64,000 bases of DNA from Salticus scenicus (lineage: Eukaryota > Arthropoda > Arachnida > Araneae > Salticidae), in NCBI GenBank assembly GCA_963930645.1, contig OZ005648.1, positions 109,543,092 to 109,607,091 of the forward strand. Reading direction: 5' to 3'. The notes below the pieces were generated by a model. That model worked only from the letters and a program-made list of their open reading frames with translations. It was not told the DNA's origin and did not search any database. The position numbers and the translations under genes are program-made. How positions within the stretch are numbered: position 1 is the stretch's first letter; the number at the start of each line of letters is the position of its first letter. Shown piece after piece: positions 54,736 through 64,000 of this stretch.

Positions 54736-57275
54736 ACTTACAGAAAAAAAATAGAATAAATCAAAGCAGACAACTTTTTTTATGCTAAAAGTTACAGCCA
54801 TTTCTTCAAATTAAAATGTAAGGTAATTCTAAGGTAATTCACTCTAATTTAACTTTAAAAAGACTAAAGACATTTGTAGCTATTGTAACAAAATTTTCAC
54901 TATACTTCTTGTATTTTATGTGAAGTACGATATTGTTATATGTTCTAAAAATAGTGATTATTCCCATTTCACTTCTGAACTTGATATTTTGAAATATATT
55001 TGCCTCTCTAAATGTTATATTTAATTGTATTGCCATCATTTGTCATAATGCAATCACATTCCTCGCAAGACAAAGTTAAAGTAAGTCTGTTGAAGATTTT
55101 ATTACAATATCTACCTTATTATTCAAGTTATTAATGAGATCCTGAAACTTATATGATACTCATTTCTCTTGTGTTTAGTTAAAATCTCCCTTATATAATA
55201 AAGTACAAATATTCATGAAAATTTTCTATCAATCTGTAATGTTATTTCAATATATAAAAATATCATTGTAGACAGGTGGTGCTGAATATTATTAAGGACA
55301 ATGCTATTCAGGCATTAAATATAAAATTATTGAATATTTAAATTATTTTTAACCTAACTTTTAATCCTTTTCCTAAAGAAATTAGGGAAAATAAAGTTTA
55401 AATTTGGCCTTATCAAGACAGAATTTTTCTATTTTTGGCTAATATTTGGTTAAATTTTAATTTCTAAATTTACTTGTCCTGTAATTAGTTTTTTTTTATT
55501 ATTATTTTTTTAATATGTTGCATATGTTATATCATGTAACAGATTGTTTATAAAAAAAAAATCAAATGTATTTCAACATGTAAATGGATGCATGTAGCAT
55601 TTATAATGCCATCAAAATCAGGTCCTACATATAGCCTGGGGAAAGTGTATAAGCACCTAAGGCAGAAGAGTGCCTCATGATTTTGATACTTTTTTTTTCC
55701 ATGTTTGCAAAAATTTTATATTTTAAGTCACAATATTATTGAAAGGAAAATGTTTTATATTGTTTATGAAATTGTGAAGAAAGTTAAATGATCTGCATTG
55801 ATATTCTTGTACAGAACACTTGTATATAATTGTATTTAATAATATAATTGAGTAAATGTGAACCTTTATCTCTAATTACATCAATATTTGCGTATGAAAT
55901 TGTGAAGTTTCCATATTTTTTTCCTAGGAAAATATTTAGTTAAAGAAAATCTCAGTCTAGTAAATAATGGATGAGAATAAATAAAAACTGAAAAATTTCA
56001 TTGATATTGCTCAAAATTTCACTTTGAATCCCTACCTCCTTTTGTAGCATCCCCACCCACACTATGTCAGATCCAAGTCTCCACTGCCTGCAACAGCACT
56101 TTACCCAGTTATTTCAATGATTTGGGGGTGTTTATTGGATGATAGGTAGAGCTGTTATTATTTAAAAATAACAATTTTACAAATGGTCCTATCTCATGAT
56201 ATACTGAACATTTTAGTTTTGGCACCATGTGTTAGCAAGAACTGGTAACAGTTTTTCTAGCCTCGATCTGTAATAATCAAATTATAAGTAAAATAAATTT
56301 CTATTATATGATTATTTATTATATTGTAAAAAATTATAAACTTAATTGTTATAAATTTTATATTGAATAACTTTAATCTTTTCTACTATATTAACATTGT
56401 ATTCTGATAGAAACAATAAACTGAATGATAAAAAACATTTTAAAGAAACTTACCTCTCCACATAAACAGTTTTCAAATGGCAACAATTAAAATGAACTAT
56501 CACATTTCTAACAATTGCATTGCTTAGGAAAATAACTTTGTGACCTTATATGGTATATTTTAAAAGTTTTATACTCAAAATGTAATACATTAATTTTTGC
56601 TTTTATATAAAGACATTTTTAAATTTTACATGTGGTGGCTTCTTAAATTTTAAGCTAGAAAAACTGTATTAAATGAATTATTTCTAAAATTAAAATATTT
56701 TAGATTTTAAATTAATCTTCGAATAAAATATATACTTAACAACCTGACCACCTTGGAAAAGAGCAGAATCTTTCTTTCTTTCTTTTTTTTTTTTTTTTTA
56801 CTGCACTGTTTTATTATATACTAAAAGGAAGATTATATCATATTGTCATTAAAAACATAGCTATGTTTACGAAGTAACCTTATGATTATTATATATATAC
56901 TTTACACTTTAAGGCAAGCAAAAAAAAAAAAAAAAAAAAAAATTTAAATTGTAAGTGTATTGCGGAATAAACAACAGTTCAGTGAATGGATGTATCAGGT
57001 CATGGTATTAATGAAAACAAGCAGCAGAAAGAATTATTGCAATTAGAAAAGAGCTGTAAAAATAACATTAATTACATTAAGAAATAAATGAGCTGTATAA
57101 AATTTTAAGGTGATTAAGTAAAGCCACGTATGTGGTTGTTTTTCATAATTTTGTAGACTATTATTAAATATTTAGATATAGGGAATTAAACTACGAATTC
57201 TTCATAAATGCTTAAATGTTAAATAAATTATTTAAACTTAATAAAAATGCAGCATCTTTAATCAAAATACTATAT
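54736..57275. other. AT-rich stretch without recognised gene
   Basis: Only short frames. A weak inverted pair ATCAAAATCA(G) (about 55611) and TGATTTTGAT (about 55678) was the only structure seen. Confidence 0.55.
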
Positions 57276-57520
57276 GAACCTTACTTCATTAGTTGCATAG
57301 CTGCTTTCGCTGGAGGGCCCTCCGTGTCATCAGTGTTTTGCCTTGTGAAAAGTGCTGCCAACTTTCGTTGTTTACTTCGCATTTCATCTCTCCTCTTGAG
57401 CAGGTAGCTCCACTGTATATCGAATTATAATAATCCAACATATGCTTTTTACCGCAAAACTATCGAAATTATCCATAGCTGTAATTCCATTAAAGCAGCT
57501 ATGCAACTAATGAAGCAATG
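57276..57520. repeat. Foldback MITE candidate
   Basis: TTCATTAGTTGCATAGCTGC (near 57284-57303) pairs with GCAGCTATGCAACTAATGAA (near 57496-57515). The inside is relatively GC-rich (GGAGGGCCCTCCGTGTCATC). About 230 bp. Target duplication not resolved. Confidence 0.65.
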
Positions 57521-57706
57521 AAATAAGGTTATATAGCATTTTAATTGTTAAATAAATGTTAAAGTTTAAAATATATTTTCTTACTTTTCAATAAAAGTTA
57601 CTGGTAAAACTTATTTTAATAGTGTTCTTTGGTGGCCACAGAAGTTACAAGCTCTCTTCGTTCTTGGATTTTGGAGTTTATATAAATCATAAATCAATCT
57701 TTCAGG

Positions 57707-57743
<37 letters not shown>

Positions 57744-58254
57744 CAATAAGGTTAAATTACTTCTTGATTTAAAAATTTAAATAAATTTTTCATTAATTTA
57801 TATTGTTATGAGACTTTGAGATTTAAAAATTATTTTGATAGAAGAATTATTTATAAAACATACGGCCTGTTTGGCTAATATAGATTTTTATTATAGATCG
57901 ATTCTTTACTATTACTTCTCCATATTTCCATAGAGTATGTAATTTTTGATTATGTCTTACATAGCAATAATCTTTAATTTTTTTTTTTTTTTTTTTTTTT
58001 CTGAAGAATATGTTTGTTTTATTTAGCAATAATAGCTTACAGCACATTATTTTTCCAAAAAGATAAAGGGGTGGGGCAATAGGGAGAAATTCAAATGTTT
58101 TCGTAATTTCAGGAGTTAATAGCATCAAGCATGTTACATATTTCAGCAAACAGACATTTAAAAAATCAAAAATTTCATTAATTTGTAGCTAAATATGCAT
58201 ATTTAATATTTATGGTATATACTTTTAAGTTGGTTTTGAGAAAGTGTGATTTTT

Positions 58255-59090
58255 ATTGATTAGCAGTTGAAAAAAATGCCTGCAACAGTAATCACCAATG
58301 GAAAGAATTATATATTTGAGCAGTTCAACTGAAATTAAATGTAAATTTCATCAATTAATTGCAAAATAATCCCCTATTTTGACAATCACCTACTAGAGTG
58401 TGGCCTATTTCGACAACCAGAAATTTCGGTGATTTCCAGCAAATGCATGTTTTGGGAATTAGCTTTGATAAATGTGCAAATTCTATCAATTAACTGCAAA
58501 ATAGCCTATTTGGAGACTTTTGTTAAGAGAAAAAATTTTATAGATTAGAGACGAAATAATGGCCTTTTTCAGCAAATAATTGTGATTTAACGTAAAATTA
58601 AGGGCAAAATGATAGCATATTTTGACACAGCCACAAAAATATTGTATATTTTAATAATCAACTTTGATACATGTGAAAATTTTATCAGTCAATGATAAAA
58701 TAACTTGTTTCAACAATATAATGTAATGTACTTGTTTGACGAAATGTATTTGATCATGAATCAGTATTTCGGCAATTGGTTATAAAATTATCATGCATTT
58801 TGAGAATCAACATTTCAGTAATTGTGATTAAAGGTGTATTTTGTTAATTAGCAATGAAATTTGTAATTTTTGGTATTCAACTACAAAACTATTGCAGATG
58901 TCAAGAATGAGCTTTGAAAAAGCACCACTTATTACTGGCAAAACAATAGGCTTTTTCAGAAAGTGCGATTTCAACAATTAATGGCAAAATGATCCAGTAT
59001 TTTAACAATATGATGCAAAAAATCTCATATTTGCATAATTAGGCTACCCAAAAATCAGAAATGTTGTTAATTTGTAGTAAAATAATTGCA
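58255..59090 (+). repeat. Short-period diverged repeat field
   Basis: Loose repeats of about 35-45 bp built from TTT(C/A)AACAATTA, TGGCAAAATGAT and (G/A)TATTTTGACAATCA-type words, running for more than 800 bp. No coding frame. Highly diverged, so unit number is not given. Confidence 0.55.
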
Positions 59091-59609
59091 CATTAAAATT
59101 CATTCGTTTGTAAAATATTAGTTTTTGAGCCTTATTTTGAACTTCATATATATTCTCTATGAAAAAAAAAAAATATATATATATATATTAATTACAATGA
59201 ATATATTTAAAAAGTCTTAACAAGTTAAACAAGGCAAAATTCTGAATTTTGAACTATGTAGTTTAAATTATTGAGAAATACCTAAAAATGAAGCTGATTT
59301 AAAACTGTAGTTAATATATTAAAAAATAATGATAATTGTGCTCAGTGGAAAGGCATAGGACATCCGTCTGCATTGACTCCTTAACAAGTGAGAACTGTAG
59401 TTAGATGAGTAGCTTAAAAAAAGCTTTCTTCTTCTCAAATTGTAAATGATTTGAAGCTTTCTTGCACCAGCTGAACTGTAAGTAATGTGCTATTAAAAAA
59501 TCCATCTGTAAAATATATTAAAATGAAAAGTTATGAAAAAGTTTAATCTCTATGAGCTGGACAGTTTTAGATACTACTAGCTTGTAAATTCTAAATGAAC
59601 CAAATTTTT

Positions 59610-60030
59610 TCTCAAATGGTCAGTTTGGTTGTGGCTCTATAATTTTTTGGGGAAGTTTTATTGCTAATGGAACACCACTAATTTCATATCTTAAAACAAG
59701 AAATTCTGGAGCCTATCAAAATATTTATTGCCAAAAGTTCCTCTGATAACATCTAGTGAGTACATATTTCAGTTGGACAGTGCATCTGTTCACAATTCAA
59801 GCTCCACAAAATCTTGGATCCCAGTTAATCATGTCCAACTGCTTGAGTGGTCGTCAAACAGTCGTGATCTGAATTGAACAGAAAATTTCTGACATTCTGA
59901 TGTATGTGTTTGGTGTTTGAGACATTCTGGACTCTGGTACATGATGGTAAAAAATTTAAAACACGAAGGATAAGCTTAAAATGACCATTAAAATCAATTG
60001 GAAAAGCATTCCAAAAGACACTAAATTTTT
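59610..60030 (+). pseudogene. Tc1-like transposase C-terminal relic
   Basis: The + strand reads FQLDSASVHN, STKSWI, QLLEWSSNSRDLN and later WKSIPKDT with stops between. This matches the second-Asp region, the SPDLNPIE region and the C-terminal end of Tc1 transposases. The catalytic Glu region is disrupted. I did not find matching terminal repeats. Confidence 0.6.
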
Positions 60031-60583
60031 TTTTTCAAATTATATGATCTCAAAAATGATTAAATTAATTGAAAAGAAGAAGATTTTAGAATATTAGCAA
60101 TTTGTTACCAAATATCTTATGTGGCTTTAATAATTTTTCCAGTTTTCTACATTTATAAAAGAAAGTTTCAAATACAAAATAGTTTAAATTTATGTAATAT
60201 TTTTATAAATAATTAAAATTGCTATTAGTTGCATTTTATATAAAATTTAAACATAGACTTACTCACTTAGTCCCTGTGAATAGGATGACCCTCCTTTTCA
60301 AGGACTTTGGTATTTCACATCCATTCAAATAAGGCCATATGTATTTTATGTCTAAATTCTTAAACTGATGATTTCTAAATGTAATATTGTGTTACATTGA
60401 CAATATATGATAACAAAGCTTGATCAGATAGAAGTTTGTTAATATAGAAATTTTATAAATTAAATAATCTGATGAAAAATATATATAAATAAGTGAACCA
60501 CATGCACTTCATATTAATAAATATGTTACTGTCTCAGCATTCTCTCTTGATTTTGGAATTTCCTCAATTGCTGAGCTTATCTT

Positions 60584-60826
60584 TCAACCAAAAACAGCCT
60601 CTTGTTTTTGTCTCCGTCTTTCTCTGTCCTGAGCATCTTCCTCATCTATTCCTTTTTCCGTCATGTCCCTCATGAGCTTGTCTTTTCCACCTTTTCCCCT
60701 CCTGTTTTTCCCTTCAGGTTTCCAGTTCAGTACAAACTGTGGTATTCCATTTGCATTCATCTGTTGTACATGTATGTACCATTGCAGCGTCTTCTTGTCT
60801 ATTTTTGTTATGATATTCATCTTAAT
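60584..60826 (-). pseudogene. LINE reverse transcriptase, C-terminal end
   Basis: Read on the - strand, the open segment continues from the split at 60826 into KKTLQWYIHVQQM, IPQFVLNWKPEGK and a Lys/Arg-rich end with GIDEEDAQDRERRRQ, then a stop at 60584. This matches the C-terminal tail of non-LTR (RTE/Jockey-like) polymerases. The upstream portion is at 63760, beyond the hAT insertion. Confidence 0.75.
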
Positions 60827-63335
60827 TAGGGATGAAACGGATATCCGGTAACTATCCGGTATCCGGCCTATCCGGCTGAGTTTTAAATATCCGACGGGTA
60901 CCGGATATCAGCAGTCCGGATACGGATATCCGGTAATTTTAAGCCGGATATCCGGAGAAGAAAATTCAAGCTTAAATTCCCCTCAGATGAAAAAATTGCG
61001 ACTTTTTTTTTTTTTTTTAGATCAGTTATAGCTTGTAAAGGTTAAAAAAAATGCGAAAGTCGAATTTGGCCTCTTTAGCAAACAAATTTAGCAAAAAGTA
61101 GCTTCAAGTTTAAGAGATATAGAAAGACTTTTTTAATTTTGTGCGGAGTTAGCTAGGATTTTCCAGAGTGATCTATAACATTTCCCCTAATCTTCCCCAT
61201 AACAATAAAAAGAGCTGTTCATTGTTGTTCCTGAACAAATAATATTCATCCTCTGCAGTGCATATAACTCTGTTTTAATGACTTTTGTTTAATAAGTTGA
61301 GAATGTTCAGTAATATTGTTAGTCTTGGAAGTAAAAGTTGTTAGATTGTTTCGAGAATGAGTCAAATAACGTGCATTTATTGACTAGAACCTGCCTGTTT
61401 ATTTACAATCCACTTTTCCCTACACAAGAAAGTTGTTTTTGTGACCATATACTTATACTAGCAGACCCTCTGGCATCATTGTCTGTGCCATTACCTATTC
61501 AATTAAACGTATCATCTACCTATTCGACTTGGATTTTAAAAAATAAGCACTGCAATTTATATAAATGTGCACTTTTAATGGAATATCTTGCTAAAATACC
61601 TTGAATTTAGAATTTCCCATTGCGCTGCATAGATATAGTCCCAAAAATTAAAATAACTTCAAATAGAAGTAATATTTAAATTTTCAGGAAGTCTGTATTT
61701 TCATTTTCAGATTGTTAAAGAATAAAAAAAAAAGCTTAATTATTTAAAGTTTATGATTTTGTACATTAGAAAAACTGAACTTACTTTTAATTAAAGAATT
61801 TTAATAAATAATCTAAATTTTTTGTTCTTATCTGTACAGAAAATAAAAATATAAAATAAGTTAAAAGCATTTAAATAAACAAAAATATAAATTTGTTTTG
61901 AATCATTACTTTCTTCTATATTCAATAGAAGAAAGCATTTTATTCGTAAAAATTTTCAACTTCCCGTTTTTGGTGGATTTATGCATTTTCAGTAAACTAG
62001 AATTTTGAACTTGACCGTTTTTAGAAAATGTCTGTCTGACAAAAGTTTTGTGTAGTGTTTCAAGAGTTAATGCACAGAATTTCATATAAATTTATACATA
62101 GTTGCGCATTAACAAAAAAAAAAAAAAAGTGCCCATCGACTTTTGGCGCAAATTACTCAGTAGGTGGCGCTGCTATACTGTGATTTCTCCCATTTAAAGG
62201 AGGACTATATCTCTTCTACTGTGTGCAATTAAAAAAAGACTAAGTATGCCACAGGTCTATTATGAAATATGTTTATTTAGTTTCTGTGCATATCGGCCAA
62301 TAGGTGATGCTGTTATGCTGCAATTTTCCCGTGAATGGAGAAATTATCTTGGATTTATTTGTGTATAATTACACAAAATTTGGTATGTGAGACGGCCGTT
62401 TTACGAAACATCATGTTGATTCAATTCTGGTGCATATTGGTCGATAAGTGGCCGTACTATGCTGCAATTTACCCTGTGAATGGGAAGGCTAAATCTTAAC
62501 ATCTACGTATAACATTTAACTGCACTTAACTTGATATGCAAGATAAATAATAAGAGAACGAAAGCTGGCTTAATTTGGGTGTATATTGACCAACAGATGT
62601 CGCAGTTGTTCCTCATCTTCTATGATTCTCCTCTTGGCTACATCTCACAATCTTTTGATTAAAATTGCACTATAGCTCCATATCTTATTGCTCCCTATCT
62701 AAAATCTTTATTGTGCGAAGCTATTATTAAGTTTCTTCTGTGCATGTTAAAGCTCCCTATCTAAAATCTTTATTGTGCGAAGCTATTATTAAGTTTCTTC
62801 TGTGCATGTTAAACAGCGTGTAGCTTTGTTATGTAGAGTGATATAAAAGAAAGTTTTGTAATGGCATAACATACTAAGCCATTGAAGCTTTTAGATTTTT
62901 TTTTTTTTTTTTAATGTTTTCTTATAAATGTCTCAAACGAAAATATTGGATTCATAAAAATTTTCTACATCTGGTATTCGCTGGATTTACACATTTTAAG
63001 AGGTCCAGAACCTGGTTTGATCAATTTTTAAAAGTTTGTGTGTGTGTGTGTGTGACTAAAATTCCGTTCAACTGATGTCAGCTTTATTTAGGTGTATATC
63101 AACTGACAAGTGGATCTGCTATTATGATTTTTTCTCAAGCCTATATCTCAGCATCTATTGATTAAAATTGCACCAAACTCCATATCAAAATATTTATTGT
63201 GTGAAGCTATGGTTAAACTTTTGCACAATTTAAACAGTAAGTGGTGTGTGATGGCCACAATAAATACGTTTTTTTTTTTTTTAATGAAAATAATCAACCC
63301 TTCAACTATGATTGTATTAGTAAAATATTTTGTTT

Positions 63336-63368
<33 letters not shown>

Positions 63369-63751
63369 ACATATCAAACACACATTTTTTAGTACTGTAA
63401 AAAATGTGTAAATGATAAGTTTTTGTTTTATAATTCTGAACAAAACCTATATATTTGTGACAAATTGCAAGTGTAGGAATGAGTATGTTAGACTTAAGTT
63501 TTATTCTTCATCACAATATTGCACAATTAAATAAAATGCTAAATAAATATGCTTAAGTAAATTATATTTAAAATGTGTTTAAAAGAATAGTATATGAAAT
63601 ATGTTTATATTTTATTGTTTTAAAATAAAGAAAAAGAAAAGAAATATACAACACAACAAAAAGCAAAACTAATGCCGGATATCCGTATCCGGCAGACAAA
63701 GGAGCTCCGGATATCCGATATCCGGCAAAATCACTATCCGTTTCATCCCTA
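60827..63751. mobile_element. hAT-type element, family A, second copy (2.9 kb)
   Basis: Same ends (TAGGGATGAAACGGATATCC) and CCGGATAT-rich termini as 7366-12984, with an exact 8-bp duplication ATCTTAAT at 60819-60826 and 63752-63759. It aligns along most of its length with the first copy but lacks that copy's two nested insertions and part of its tandem units. It sits inside a LINE fragment. No transposase. Confidence 0.92.
61925..63250 (+). repeat. Diverged tandem units in family A copy 2
   Basis: The same 130-150 bp unit type as at 10150-12500, with heads at about 61928 and 62939. It includes a near-exact 62-bp tandem duplication (62691-62752 and 62753-62814) beginning CTCCCTATCTAAAATCTTT that is absent from the first copy. 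Confidence 0.75.
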
Positions 63752-63759
63752 ATCTTAAT

Positions 63760-64000
63760 ACCCATCCTTGCTCTTATTTCAATATTGGTTATTTTCTTTC
63801 AAGTCCTGGAAGTTCTGGCCGATTGTCACCAGAAGTCCATTTCAGTAGATAGCGTTTTTTTTTTTTTTTTTTTTTTTTTCAGACTTTATTGCCCATGTTT
63901 CTGCACCATACAGCAGAACACTTTCTATCAGGGTGTTGAAGATGGTTCTTTTTGTTTTTTCAATAATATTTCTGCTCCATAGAATTGAGTTTAGTATTCC
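63760..64000 (-). pseudogene. LINE reverse transcriptase fragment, upstream part
   Basis: On the - strand from the window edge: NSILWSRNIIEKTK, then TIFNTLIESVLLYGAETWAI, a conserved post-catalytic block of non-LTR reverse transcriptases. A long A run and frameshifts follow. It continues past the window, and joins 60826 once the hAT element is discounted. Confidence 0.8.

Noticed and set aside
1..64000. CRISPR arrays, operons or bacterial features
   Set aside because: Introns, poly(A) signals, SINEs and transposon types show eukaryotic DNA; no regularly spaced identical repeats with unique spacers were seen.

Overview
The window is low-GC eukaryotic DNA with long introns, many A/T homopolymer runs and very dense transposable elements. 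It most likely comes from an arachnid, probably a spider. The grounds are a Tc1-like family of the Tcb type that I recall as abundant in spider genomes, clusters of tRNA-derived SINEs, and one animal gene whose exon order matches vertebrate CUEDC1. The assignment is inference; I could not search a database.

The only host protein-coding gene I can support is a CUE-domain protein (CUEDC1 orthologue) on the + strand. It has seven coding exons between 21382 and 47177. All six introns are GT-AG, the phases match across every junction, and the joined protein is 404 residues. Its introns hold a deleted Gypsy element (intron 3), a stack of nested DNA transposons with SINEs, a MITE and a Tc1 element (intron 4), and a Tcb-like element plus a 2.2-kb foldback element (intron 6). 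A possible alternative last exon lies at 39241.

Left of the gene (1-21200) I see no host gene. The main content is two large hAT-type elements with exact 8-bp target duplications (7366-12984 and 13945-18778). Each carries a second hAT-type element nested inside it, again with exact 8-bp duplications (8225-9937 and 15360-17388). A truncated relative, itself interrupted by a small Harbinger-type MITE, ends about 180 bp before the first coding exon.

Right of the gene (47178-64000) there is a TTAA-flanked piggyBac-like unit of about 4 kb full of SINE fragments, a decayed Tc1-like element with a hAT MITE beside it, another Tc1 transposase relic, and a LINE reverse-transcriptase fragment on the - strand. 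That LINE was split by a second copy (60827-63751) of the hAT family at 7366. None of the transposase or polymerase genes is intact.

Two themes recur. First, several hAT-type families have ends built from crowded direct and inverted copies of a short family-specific word (CCGGATAT, GTTTTTGAC or AAAACCC). Second, diverged tandem arrays of roughly 130-180 bp units occur in at least six places, often preceded by a similar 'head' that includes a segment like ATTTACACATTTTGAGGTCC.
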